29,912 bases of DNA from a virus. This document shows, piece by piece, positions 1 to 6,432 of this stretch. The notes below the pieces were generated by a model. That model ran no database searches and had not been told where the DNA came from. It saw only the letters and a program-made list of their open reading frames with translations. Each line of letters starts with the position of its first letter. The stretch's first letter is position 1. The DNA is taken from the IMG/VR virus record IMGVR_UViG_3300037130_000048, positions 1 to 29,912 of that record; one strand, written 5' to 3'. The position numbers and the translations under genes were made by a program.

Positions 1-125
1 CAAGCACGCGCCTGGAACCGGAAAATGAACCAGAACCACACAAAAATCAACTGGCGGTTTACGCGCCAAAAAGCTCGACAGAAGTTCAACTACAATAGAA
101 CCGACTTCATGCGGTCAGAGACCTA
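1..125 (+). mobile_element. Right end of an IS630-like insertion sequence
   Basis: Inferred from the transposase tail that fills 1-126. The terminal inverted repeat cannot be checked because the left end is outside the window. The edge is placed at the TA (124-125) because the phage-like frame used by 144-470 is open from 126 onward and because IS630 elements duplicate a TA on insertion. Confidence 0.45.
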
Positions 126-126
126 G
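1..126 (+). CDS. IS630-type transposase, C-terminal end only
   Basis: The frame is open from the first base and ends at the TAG at 124-126. Its 41 residues carry the pattern W-N-R-x-M-N, then I-N-W-R-F-T-R, then A-R-Q-K-F-x-Y and a final R-S-E-T, which I recognise as the usual tail of IS630-family transposases (DDE enzymes that cut and paste at TA). The catalytic DDE region lies outside the window. IS630 elements insert at TA, and the TA at 124-125 inside the stop codon is a candidate for the element's edge, because coding sequence of another type resumes at once. Identification rests on C-terminal pattern memory only, so the exact family is fairly but not fully certain. Confidence 0.62.
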   Translation, partial: QARAWNRKMNQNHTKINWRFTRQKARQKFNYNRTDFMRSET

Positions 127-143
127 AGAAGCTGAAGACGGAG

Positions 144-470
144 TTGTGCAACGTTCCTGCCGCGCAAGACTGGGTGATTCGGCAATGTGGATTTGAGAGG
201 CGCGATAAGCGAAAGCGGCGGCAGCCTCGCATGGTCCGGGTGATTGAAGGGGTGTTGGTCCAGGGTCTGGAAGAAGGCAAGCAGCTATGGGATACGGCGC
301 CGAAGATGGCTGAGGCCTGGAAGAAATTCAAGCGTAACGGGGAGAACATCGTAACGCATTGGAGTCCCGTGAACTTCTTCGCATTGGGGATTTGGGACGA
401 CGAGCGCGCATGGGGATGGGACCGAAAGAAGCTTGAGCTGGAGCGGGGCGCACGAGTGGGAAGTAACTGA
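144..470 (+). CDS. Hypothetical phage protein, probably 5'-truncated by the IS
   Basis: A 108-residue basic protein if it starts at the TTG at 144. The same frame is open back to 99, and codons from 126 (E-K-L-K-T-E-L) look like continuing coding sequence, yet there is no ATG or Shine-Dalgarno sequence before 144. The simplest reading is that the insertion sequence at 1-125 separated the gene from its real start. The visible protein has a lysine/arginine-rich stretch (about residues 19-30) and a tryptophan-rich end (W-S-P-V-N-F-F, then W-D-D-E-R-A-W-G-W). I recognise no domain. It precedes a run of other small early-type genes. It could be a remnant or still be expressed from the TTG. Confidence 0.55.
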   Translation: MCNVPAAQDWVIRQCGFERRDKRKRRQPRMVRVIEGVLVQGLEEGKQLWDTAPKMAEAWKKFKRNGENIVTHWSPVNFFALGIWDDERAWGWDRKKLELERGARVGSN

Positions 471-475
471 ACGAT

Positions 476-510
476 TGTTTCACGTGGCACGTTTTGTTCC
501 GCGTGGAACA
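476..510. promoter_or_regulatory. Two tandem parS-like palindromic boxes
   Basis: Box 1 (476-491) reads TGTTTCACGTGGCACG and box 2 (495-510) reads TGTTCCGCGTGGAACA. Box 2 matches the parS variant TGTTCCACGTGGAACA at 15 of 16 positions; box 1 matches the classical TGTTTCACGTGAAACA at 13 of 16. Their centres are 19 bp apart, so they lie on about the same face of the helix. They sit between the IS-damaged gene and the zinc-peptide gene at 525. They may bind a ParB-like protein, or be operators for an unrelated repressor. Confidence 0.5.
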
Positions 511-524
511 GATTAGAGAAGCGG

Positions 525-746
525 ATGAAGTATCGGGAAGCGTCTTCGTTGTGTTCGAAGGGATGCGGAAGGAATCGGGCCGAGGGGCAGCGGTATTGCA
601 AGGAGTGCCGCGCGGCTGCTGAGAAAAAGCGCCGGAATCGGAAGCGGGATGAATATATCTCCCTGGTAGCCGACCGCGCCAAGCTGCTGGCTTTGCAGAT
701 CGAGCGGTTCAACGGGGAACAGCCTGGGCGGGCGGTGCAAGCGTGA
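525..746 (+). CDS. Small zinc-binding (four-cysteine) protein
   Basis: A 73-residue protein with a compact four-cysteine knuckle near the N-terminus: Cys10-x3-Cys14, then Cys25-x2-Cys28, a spacing expected to hold one zinc ion. A very basic segment follows (residues 34-41, K-K-R-R-N-R-K-R), then a helical, leucine-rich tail. The layout suggests a small nucleic-acid-binding or adaptor protein. The ATG at 525 has an AGAGAAG-like ribosome site just upstream. Its stop overlaps the next start by four bases (GTGA at 743-746), so the two are translationally coupled. Many phages carry such short zinc peptides in early regions; no specific family is recognised. Confidence 0.7.
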   Translation: MKYREASSLCSKGCGRNRAEGQRYCKECRAAAEKKRRNRKRDEYISLVADRAKLLALQIERFNGEQPGRAVQA

Positions 747-1006
747 GGCGCTTTGTGGTGATTGCGACGGCGAATCGCGGCGCGGTGGATCCACACGAAC
801 CGCTGGACGATGCGGGGCAGTATCTGGCGAACATGGAAGCGGAGAGATGTGACGCGCAGGATCGGAATGCGTGCCGGGCGCGTGCTACGGCTGGACTTCA
901 GTGGGAGCGCGATCCGCTGCCGAAGCCGGAAGAGATGGCGCGATTGACCAGGCGGGTGCAACCGGAGCGGATGGACTTTGAGCGGGTGTTTCGAGGGGTT
1001 GATTGA
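743..1006 (+). CDS. Hypothetical protein (87 aa)
   Basis: The gene starts at a GTG at 743 that overlaps the preceding stop and ends one base into the next ATG (TGATG at 1004-1008), so it sits tightly inside a three-gene coupled unit. The protein begins with a short hydrophobic strand (F-V-V-I-A-T-A) and continues as a charged, mostly helical sequence rich in Arg, Glu and Asp. No domain, signal peptide or membrane segment is visible. The longer minus-strand frame over the same DNA is taken as a shadow, because the plus-strand genes here abut one another with start/stop overlaps. Confidence 0.65.
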   Translation: MRRFVVIATANRGAVDPHEPLDDAGQYLANMEAERCDAQDRNACRARATAGLQWERDPLPKPEEMARLTRRVQPERMDFERVFRGVD

Positions 1007-1338
1007 TGAGGCAGCAAAAGGAGCTGGAGGAACGGAATTTCATCGTGGCGATGGGCGCACGGATTTGCAAGCTGAGACGCGAATGCGGATTGCGGCCTAT
1101 TGAACTGGCTCGCTCAATTGGAGTTTCGAGGGCACTCCTTTACAGCTATGAGATCGGCGAAACGAACTGCCCGGCCTATCGTTTGCAGCAGATCGCGGAG
1201 CGGCTCGAGGTCGATGTTCGGGTTCTTATTCCGATTCTGTCAAGTAATTCTTTACAAATCTTGCGCGGGACGCAAAAGCGGTTAAGATTGTCTGCGGAAC
1301 GGAAAACATCCGGACCCGACATCGGCAATAGCCTTTGA
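1006..1338 (+). CDS. XRE/Cro-type helix-turn-helix regulator
   Basis: A 110-residue protein whose residues of about 15-75 form a typical XRE fold: helix 1 (A-R-I-C-K-L-R-R-E), helices 2 and 3 with the turn at P-I-E-L-A-R-S-I-G-V-S-R-A-L-L-Y-S-Y-E, then the closing helices (R-L-Q-Q-I-A-E-R-L). Such proteins bind operator DNA as dimers. The ATG at 1006, overlapping the upstream stop, is preferred over the TTG at 1003. The C-terminal 35 residues are basic and have no recognised fold, and there is no S24 peptidase domain, so this is not a CI/LexA-type self-cleaving repressor. It may be a Cro-like or accessory control protein. Its targets are not shown by the sequence; the inverted repeat at 1391-1441 is a candidate. 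Confidence 0.85.
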   Translation: MRQQKELEERNFIVAMGARICKLRRECGLRPIELARSIGVSRALLYSYEIGETNCPAYRLQQIAERLEVDVRVLIPILSSNSLQILRGTQKRLRLSAERKTSGPDIGNSL

Positions 1339-1390
1339 GCACTGCGATAGTGGGTGGTTTCAAGAGTAAGCCGAAGTTCGTCTAAATCCT

Positions 1391-1441
1391 CACATAGTTC
1401 ATAATCCCGCATCGGCATCAAGCCGGTGATTGAACTATGTG
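1391..1441. repeat. Long interrupted inverted repeat over a start codon
   Basis: The outer arms CACATAGTTC (1391-1400) and GAACTATGTG (1432-1441) are perfect complements. They continue inward, after a two-base bulge, with AATC (1403-1406) and GATT (1428-1431), and an inner stem CGGC/GCCG (1413-1416, 1422-1425) closes a five-base loop. The ATG at 1437 lies inside the right arm. As DNA it could be an operator; as RNA it would hide the start codon of the following gene. Confidence 0.7.
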
Positions 1442-1961
1442 TGTCTCCTCTGCTGGCGCTCATCAAAAGATGGGCAAATCCCGAACACAGCGCCGCGCCG
1501 AAAAGGGCGAACGGTGCATCAGCGTCTATCCGCCCGACACATCGTTGGGCTGGCGAGTCATTTATCACGTATCCAAAAGCCAAGCCACTGCAAAGCTGGC
1601 TACAGGCGAATGGCGCGAGGTACATGACGAAAACCACAACTTCATGGGCTGCCAGGTTCTGGCTACCTTCAAGCAAGACGAAGATCTGCCAAGCGGCGCT
1701 AGTTCCAGCTCGATTACGGTCCGAGAGTGCGAACTGAATGCGGGCCTGGGCGGAAGATCGCATACGGTCGGCCTGTCGGAAGATCGGCGCATCAGCCGGC
1801 GTAACCAGGTGGGGCACCCGCTGCCGCCTGAAGACGCAATCGAACTAGCAAAAGCAAAAGTGAGTCTATGGCCGTGGCCGATGTCGAGGAAAGACGACGG
1901 CAGCAGTGAACCCGTGTACGGCGACCGGGCCGTCCGGTGTTACCCGAAACCATCTCGATAG
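1437..1961 (+). CDS. Hypothetical protein (174 aa)
   Basis: A plus-strand frame of 174 codons that I judge real because the protein has a sensible composition: a beta-rich middle (C-I-S-V-Y-P-P, then W-R-V-I-Y-H-V-S) and a motif G-G-R-S-H-T-V-G-L-S-E-D-R-R at about residues 106-119, followed by P-P-E-D-A-I-E-L-A-K-A-K-V. No catalytic motif or membrane segment is seen. The ATG at 1437 lies in the arm of an inverted repeat; an in-frame ATG at 1470 is the alternative start. Neither has a clear ribosome site. It sits between the XRE regulator and the lysis cassette. Function unknown. Confidence 0.6.
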   Translation: MCVSSAGAHQKMGKSRTQRRAEKGERCISVYPPDTSLGWRVIYHVSKSQATAKLATGEWREVHDENHNFMGCQVLATFKQDEDLPSGASSSSITVRECELNAGLGGRSHTVGLSEDRRISRRNQVGHPLPPEDAIELAKAKVSLWPWPMSRKDDGSSEPVYGDRAVRCYPKPSR

Positions 1962-1973
1962 GAGATCTTCAGA

Positions 1974-2309
1974 ATGCCGACTTGGGCTCTGATCTTGACC
2001 GTTGTTTTCAGCTTCTTATCGTTGGTTGGCAGTGCGGTCGGCGGTTTGGTGCATGCAAGGCTGAGCGCAAAGAACTCAGGTCGCCTAGAGCAAAAGGTGG
2101 ACGGCTTGACTGAGGAAATGAGCAGGCAACGGACGGCGGTTGGAGCGTGTCAGTTAGCCGAGCAATGCGAGAAACAGATGGACCATGTGGGCGACCGCCT
2201 AAAGAGCGCTCATGTGCGAATGGACAGGCAGGACGGACGGCTGGATAAGCACGACGATCTGATTCGCGGCCTGGGTGAGTCAGTGGCGGCGTTGAAGGGT
2301 AGCGCGTAG
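1974..2309 (+). CDS. Membrane-anchored coiled-coil protein, possible inner-membrane spanin or holin
   Basis: A 111-residue protein with one strong N-terminal membrane segment (about residues 4-26, W-A-L-I-L-T-V-V-F-S-F-L) followed by a long charged helix with heptad character and many Gln, Asp and Arg residues (about 36-105). This is the topology of inner-membrane spanins (Rz type), which link the inner and outer membrane at the end of phage lysis, but many other phage membrane proteins share it and no outer-membrane lipoprotein partner is visible inside or beside it. A good AGGAG ribosome site lies just before the ATG. The next gene is a holin-like protein 15 bases downstream, which supports a lysis role. 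Confidence 0.65.
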   Translation: MPTWALILTVVFSFLSLVGSAVGGLVHARLSAKNSGRLEQKVDGLTEEMSRQRTAVGACQLAEQCEKQMDHVGDRLKSAHVRMDRQDGRLDKHDDLIRGLGESVAALKGSA

Positions 2310-2324
2310 CGAAGGGAAAAGGCA

Positions 2325-3116
2325 ATGAACCCTGTTGAAATCATCCGGCTGATCGGACTTTGGAGAAAGTTCGAAGGCCTCACCAAAGAGAAGGGAAGTT
2401 TTATGGCGAAATATGCGCAGTACCTGCATCTGTTGGTCACGCTGTGTGGCGTGATCGGAGTCCCAGTATTTGCTTCGAATTGGCTTGCCCGGCCGGAGCA
2501 CAGCGCGATCTTCGCTGTGCTTGTGGCTATGTCGGTTGGGCTGCATGCGATGTGTCCGTCGATCTTCGGCGCCCCGAGCGATGACGCTCAGTTCAAGGCT
2601 GGACTGACAAAAACAGGAATGCTTCTGCTCGTGTTGCTGCTTCCGATGTTTGCCAATGCGCAGACGGCAAACCAGGTCGGTCAGGCGCTGACGCCTGCAA
2701 CGACCATCGATAACTTCTACGCGGCCGGCGCATCGTACAGCGTGAACGCCAGCCCTGGTATTGCGGGAACAGGACTTTACGCGCATCTTGTGGCGGGGAG
2801 TGGAACTTACGCGTTTACCGTTGTGGACGCACTGCCCAACACGATGCGACCGTTTACGGTGACAACCAACATCGGAGCCGGAATCGCACAGAAGGTGACG
2901 TCGGTCGGCAAAGTAGGGATTTATATTCCCACGGCCGCGGGAATCAGCTGGAATGGCACCAATACAGGCTGGCAATGGAATGGCGGCGCGGCGGCGATGT
3001 TTCCGCTGAAGAATGGCTACTACCTGATGCCGACAGTACGGTTTCTGAAGTCATCGGTCTCTGGAGGGACGGGCTACCAGCCGATTGTTGGGTTATTGTT
3101 CGGCTGGGGCAAGTAG
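2325..3116 (+). CDS. Holin-like membrane domain fused to an outer-membrane-type beta-barrel
   Basis: The 263-residue frame has two parts. Residues 1-90 contain two membrane segments (about 34-54 and 60-80) with a charged start, like a small holin. Residues 97-112 look like a signal peptide inside the protein (hydrophobic leucine run ending A-N-A before Q113). From about 129 to the end the sequence alternates polar and hydrophobic/aromatic residues with Gly/Asn turns and ends G-L-L-F-G-W-G-K, as outer-membrane barrels do. A second ATG at 2403 (Met27) has its own GGGAAG ribosome site, so a shorter form may also be made, as in dual-start holins. The neighbours (coiled-coil membrane protein upstream, Tlde1-like enzyme downstream) suggest host lysis. 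The function is inferred. Confidence 0.6.
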   Translation: MNPVEIIRLIGLWRKFEGLTKEKGSFMAKYAQYLHLLVTLCGVIGVPVFASNWLARPEHSAIFAVLVAMSVGLHAMCPSIFGAPSDDAQFKAGLTKTGMLLLVLLLPMFANAQTANQVGQALTPATTIDNFYAAGASYSVNASPGIAGTGLYAHLVAGSGTYAFTVVDALPNTMRPFTVTTNIGAGIAQKVTSVGKVGIYIPTAAGISWNGTNTGWQWNGGAAAMFPLKNGYYLMPTVRFLKSSVSGGTGYQPIVGLLFGWGK

Positions 3117-3149
3117 CCACAAGGATTCTAACGAGAAGACCCAACGAGA

Positions 3150-3179
3150 GGGGCTGAGTAGCGAAATGCGAAAGGCCCC
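3150..3179 (+). ncRNA. Structured RNA hairpin, copy 1
   Basis: Stem GGGGC (3150-3154) pairs with GCCCC (3175-3179). It encloses an internal loop with AGUA (3157-3160) opposite GAA (3170-3172), as in sarcin-ricin/bulged-G modules, and a two-pair GC/GC stem capped by GAAAU. The loop segment is identical to copy 2 about 105 bases downstream. No known RNA family is recognised. Confidence 0.5.
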
Positions 3180-3255
3180 GTATTTCTGAGAGCCGAAGAC
3201 GCGAAACAATGATGAGGGTCGCGGTAGGGCGGCCTGCTAGGAATCGGCAAACTGG

Positions 3256-3287
3256 CGGCGCTGAGTAGCGAAATGCGAAAGGCGCCG
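3256..3287 (+). ncRNA. Structured RNA hairpin, copy 2
   Basis: Stem CGGCGC (3256-3261) pairs with GCGCCG (3282-3287) around the same 20-base loop as copy 1. One stem pair differs from copy 1 by a compensated swap (G3152-C3177 against C3259-G3284). A GTTTTT run at 3291-3296 follows, so this copy could also act as a weak intrinsic terminator. It ends 20 bases before the ATG of the Tlde1-like gene. Confidence 0.5.
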
Positions 3288-3307
3288 TACGTTTTTGAAG
3301 GGAAGCA

Positions 3308-3679
3308 ATGGGCTGGAAATACGCGCAGGGATCGGGCAAGCTGGTCAATCCAGCGGGAAGCGTTGTTGGCTTTGGTTATTCAGGGCGCGGCGTTGGGTTG
3401 AATAATCCTGCCGAGCAGGCAGTTGAGGACGTTGGGCCGATCCCACAGGGCGAGTGGACGATTGGCAGATTCTTCGATGATGAGGGTGGCAAGGGTCCGC
3501 TCGTTGCGCATGTTACGGCAGCGCCAGGTACTGAGACGTATGGTCGCTCAGGGTTCATGATCCACGGTGACAATGAAGCGGCCAACCATACAGCAAGTGA
3601 AGGGTGCATCATTCTACCGCGCGGGCTGCGAGTGATGGTGATGGCCAGTGCCGAATCGGCCCTGACTGTGACGGAATAA
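3308..3679 (+). CDS. Tlde1-like (DUF2778) L,D-transpeptidase-fold enzyme, candidate endolysin
   Basis: A 123-residue single-domain protein. The N-terminus (G-W-K-Y-A-Q-G-S-G-K-L) and the G-P-I-P-Q-G-E-W-T-I-G segment (43-53) match the DUF2778/Tlde1 family. The family's catalytic pair is visible as His86 in H-G-D-N and Cys100 in S-E-G-C-I, as in YkuD-type enzymes. Tlde1 proteins act on the tetrapeptide stems of peptidoglycan as L,D-carboxypeptidases or exchange D-amino acids into them. There is no signal peptide, so release would need a holin, and holin-like genes lie directly upstream. No muramidase or amidase is present in the window, which makes this the best candidate lytic enzyme. The ribosome site GAAGGGAAG precedes the ATG. 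Confidence 0.78.
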   Translation: MGWKYAQGSGKLVNPAGSVVGFGYSGRGVGLNNPAEQAVEDVGPIPQGEWTIGRFFDDEGGKGPLVAHVTAAPGTETYGRSGFMIHGDNEAANHTASEGCIILPRGLRVMVMASAESALTVTE

Positions 3680-3682
3680 GGA

Positions 3683-4090
3683 ATGCCGAAGAAACCTTGT
3701 GCTGCTCCAGGCTGTCCGAATCTGGTAACGCGTGGCTACTGCGACCGCTGCAGGCCGGCGACCGCTGCGGCAGTCAGCGAGGCGAACCGGGATAGCGCTG
3801 CGAGACGTGGATACGGTCGACGCTGGCAGAAGACAAGCAAGGCAAGGCTTGAGAAGCATCCGTTTTGCGCTGATCCTTATGGCGTTCACAAGAGCAAGCC
3901 TGAGCCGGCAACGATGACGGATCATATTGTCGCTCACAAAGGCGACATGCGGCTGTTCTGGGATCCGAAGAATTGGCAGTCTTTGTGTGGCCCGTGCAAC
4001 AGCCGAAAGGCGGCGCTCGAAGAGGGAGGTTTCGGAAGGCCCATCCGGTGGGCGGGGAGGGGTGAAATCTTCAAACCAAAGGCGCCGTAG
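3683..4090 (+). CDS. HNH endonuclease
   Basis: A 135-residue HNH nuclease of the kind found next to terminase genes in HK97/lambda-like phages, where it assists the terminase in cutting DNA during packaging. An N-terminal zinc knuckle is visible (Cys6, Cys11, Cys20, Cys23). The HNH core runs from T-D-H-I-V (Asp80-His81) through N-W-Q-S-L-C (Asn97) to C-G-P-C-N (Cys102, Cys105, Asn106); H81 and N97 are the expected active-site residues and C102/C105 part of a structural zinc site. It starts three bases after the preceding stop. The 3' neighbours are small and large terminase, which fits a packaging role rather than a homing nuclease. Confidence 0.9.
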   Translation: MPKKPCAAPGCPNLVTRGYCDRCRPATAAAVSEANRDSAARRGYGRRWQKTSKARLEKHPFCADPYGVHKSKPEPATMTDHIVAHKGDMRLFWDPKNWQSLCGPCNSRKAALEEGGFGRPIRWAGRGEIFKPKAP

Positions 4091-4271
4091 ACCGTTAGTG
4101 AAAACAAACTTTTACTTCCGCAAAATACAGAAAACGGCAAATTCTAGGCCTGAAACGTCGCTTTGTTGAATGGCTCTCTGAAATACCTGACAAACCCTCA
4201 TAAACCCCGCTGGAGGCGTTCATTTAGTTCGTTGGATGCCGCGCGGACCCTTTAAACCTGGAAGGCACCTT

Positions 4272-4694
4272 ATGTCGAGACCTCGAACTCCACTTCATGT
4301 GCTTGAGGCTCGCGGTGCGACCAAGAAGGACCCGCAGCGCTATCGTGAGCGCCAGGAGGAGGCCCGCAACGCGCCTAAACCTGAGCCTGTTGGGCCACCT
4401 CCAGAACATTGGAATGTCGCGCCCGAGTCGATGGGCGCAATGAAGTTCGCCAGGTGGAAGGTGATCTGGGCCGAGTTTGGTCCGCAGGTCACGATCCGTA
4501 CGCCGATGCGTCGCGCGCTGCTCGAACAGTTCGTCGTCGCTATGGATAATTTCCGCAGGCATGGAGATTCGATGTCGGCGTCAGATAGAAACAACCTTCT
4601 TTCGCTTACTTCGAGGCTCGAACTTGATCAGCGGCTTCCGGGTGTCGGAAAAGGAGTAAGGGGAGTCGATGGCGCCTGGGAAGAGTACGGGTAA
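4272..4694 (+). CDS. Terminase small subunit
   Basis: A 140-residue charged protein directly before the large terminase and overlapping it by 26 bases. Small terminases bind the packaging start site on phage DNA and load the large subunit. The N-terminal region is proline- and arginine-rich (R-P-R-T-P-L-H-V-L-E-A-R-G, a common opening of such proteins in HK97-type phages), and the rest is helical, including a segment around R-R-A-L-L-E-Q-F-V-V-A-M. The ATG at 4272 is chosen because GGAAGG lies 7 bases upstream; the ATG at 4236 is the alternative and lacks a ribosome site. The 180-base gap before the gene is A+T-richer than its surroundings, but no convincing promoter could be assigned in it. 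Confidence 0.85.
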   Translation: MSRPRTPLHVLEARGATKKDPQRYRERQEEARNAPKPEPVGPPPEHWNVAPESMGAMKFARWKVIWAEFGPQVTIRTPMRRALLEQFVVAMDNFRRHGDSMSASDRNNLLSLTSRLELDQRLPGVGKGVRGVDGAWEEYG

Positions 4695-6432
4695 GCGACC
4701 CAGTCGCGCACAGCTTGACCGTCTCTATTCCAACGCAGCTACCCGGTATGCACGACATGTCGTCGCAGGCAAGATCGTTGCTGGCAAGTGGGTCATTAAA
4801 GCTTGTGCGCGCCATCTGGGAGACCTGGCGAAGTCGGCTCTTCCTTCCTATCCCTACCGGTTCGACGCCGCCAAGGTCGGCCGCGTATGCCGCTTCATTG
4901 AGCAGCTACCCCACGTCAAGGGAGAGTGGGCCCGGGTTCAGCACGGACAAAACGGCACCATCAAGCTCGAGGCCTGGCAAATCTTCATCGTGGCTTCGCT
5001 CTTCGGATGGGTCGACAAAGTTACCGGCTTCCGGCGTTTTGCCGAGGCCTACATCAAGGTTGCGCGCAAGAATGCCAAGTCTACCCTGGCCGCCGCCATC
5101 GGCCTCTACATGCTGGTGGCCGATGGCGAAGTTGGACCTGAAGTCTACTGCGGCGCTACCACCAAAAAGCAGGCGATGGAAGTCTTTCGCACTGCGCGCC
5201 GCATGGCGAAGAAGGCCCCGCGGTTCAGGGAACATTTCGATCTTGAGGTAAACGTAGAATCGATAGTCGCCAGGCGCGACGACGGAAAGTTCGAGCCGCT
5301 CATTGGCGACCCGGGAGACGGAGCGAATCCATCCTGCGCCATCATGGATGAGCGTCACGAGCATCCGAACAATAACCTGCGCGACACGATGGTCACCGGC
5401 CAAGGGTCGCGCCGGCAGGGCCTGTCGATCGATATCACCACGGCTGGAACGGATTCAGCCAGCCCGTGCTATATGGAGGAAAAAGACTGCGAGAAGATCC
5501 TCGACGGTATCGATGAGAATGAATCCTTTTTCTGCATCATGTACGCCGCGGACGATGAGGACGATTGGAAGTCTGTCATCGCGCAAAAGAAAGCCAACCC
5601 CAACTATGGCGTTTCCGTTTTTCCTGAGTTTCTCGAAAAACAGTTACGCAGCGCGCTCCTGTCGCCGCAAAAGCAGTTCATCTACAAAACCAAGCACCTT
5701 GACCTTTGGGGTAACTCCGCCAGCACCTACTTTAACCTGGAGTCCTGGGCAAACTGTAAAGACGCCAGTCTCTCGCTCGACGAATTCAAGGGAATGCCCT
5801 GCTGGATGGGTAACGATCTCGCGGCACAGATTGACCTGGCTTCGCGGATCAAGATCTTCCAGCAAATGCAGAAAAATGCGGAAGGCATTCTTGTTCGACA
5901 TTACTACGTTTTCGGTTGTCACTACGCGCCAAAGGACACCATCTACGACGGCGATCACGCGCATTATGAGCGTTGGCATGTTGAGGGGCACCTGAAGGCG
6001 GTTCCCGGGCCCGAGATCCAGCTTTCTGTTATCCAGTCGGATATAGAGAAGGAGCTTTCCGAATACGATTTTCAATGCATCGCCTTTGATCCCTGGTCTG
6101 CTCTCCAGATGCAGCAGCAGCTCAGCGAGCAGCTCGGCGACGATATCGTCATCAGTGTTCCGCAAACGACGCAATATCTCAGCCCGGCAATGAAAGAACT
6201 GGATGCGGCTATGCGCTCCGGCCGGCTGCATCACAACGGAGATCCGGTTCTCACCTGGGCCATCTCCTGCGTTATCGCCCGTACCGATGCAAACGACAAC
6301 GTCTTTCCGCGCAAACTTGAAAACGGAAAAGACAAAATCGACCCGGCCACCGCTCTCATTACCGGCCTCAACCGGGCTATGGTCGGCGAAGTTAGGCGGC
6401 GCTTCACTCGGCCGCTGATCGGATTGCTATGA
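4669..6432 (+). CDS. Terminase large subunit
   Basis: A 587-residue packaging motor of the Terminase_1 (HK97-like) group. The ATPase domain has the Walker A-like motif A-R-K-N-A-K-S-T at about residues 132-139 and a Walker B with the acidic pair Asp227-Glu228 in C-A-I-M-D-E. The C-terminal nuclease domain shows the usual acidic positions in G-N-D-L-A-A-Q-I-D-L and in I-A-F-D-P-W. The protein pumps DNA through the portal and cuts the concatemer. Length is normal for the family. A GGGGAG ribosome site precedes the ATG at 4669, and the stop overlaps the next gene's start (ATGA at 6429-6432). Confidence 0.96.
   Translation: MAPGKSTGKRPSRAQLDRLYSNAATRYARHVVAGKIVAGKWVIKACARHLGDLAKSALPSYPYRFDAAKVGRVCRFIEQLPHVKGEWARVQHGQNGTIKLEAWQIFIVASLFGWVDKVTGFRRFAEAYIKVARKNAKSTLAAAIGLYMLVADGEVGPEVYCGATTKKQAMEVFRTARRMAKKAPRFREHFDLEVNVESIVARRDDGKFEPLIGDPGDGANPSCAIMDERHEHPNNNLRDTMVTGQGSRRQGLSIDITTAGTDSASPCYMEEKDCEKILDGIDENESFFCIMYAADDEDDWKSVIAQKKANPNYGVSVFPEFLEKQLRSALLSPQKQFIYKTKHLDLWGNSASTYFNLESWANCKDASLSLDEFKGMPCWMGNDLAAQIDLASRIKIFQQMQKNAEGILVRHYYVFGCHYAPKDTIYDGDHAHYERWHVEGHLKAVPGPEIQLSVIQSDIEKELSEYDFQCIAFDPWSALQMQQQLSEQLGDDIVISVPQTTQYLSPAMKELDAAMRSGRLHHNGDPVLTWAISCVIARTDANDNVFPRKLENGKDKIDPATALITGLNRAMVGEVRRRFTRPLIGLL

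Noticed and set aside
107-961. 284-residue minus-strand frame
   Set aside because: It covers three plus-strand genes with overlapping starts and stops and sensible proteins; its own product is Arg/Ser-rich low-quality sequence.
1176-1817. 213-residue minus-strand frame
   Set aside because: Opposes the XRE gene and the 174-residue gene; no start signal or known fold.
3154-3174. Hammerhead-ribozyme reading of CTGA...GAAA in the repeated hairpin
   Set aside because: The position expected to be the catalytic G is U, and the outer arms pair with each other rather than with a cleavage-site strand, so the hammerhead topology is absent.
4091-4271. Late promoter in the A+T-rich gap before the terminase
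   Set aside because: CTGACA at about 4186 has no suitably spaced -10 box; nothing better was found.
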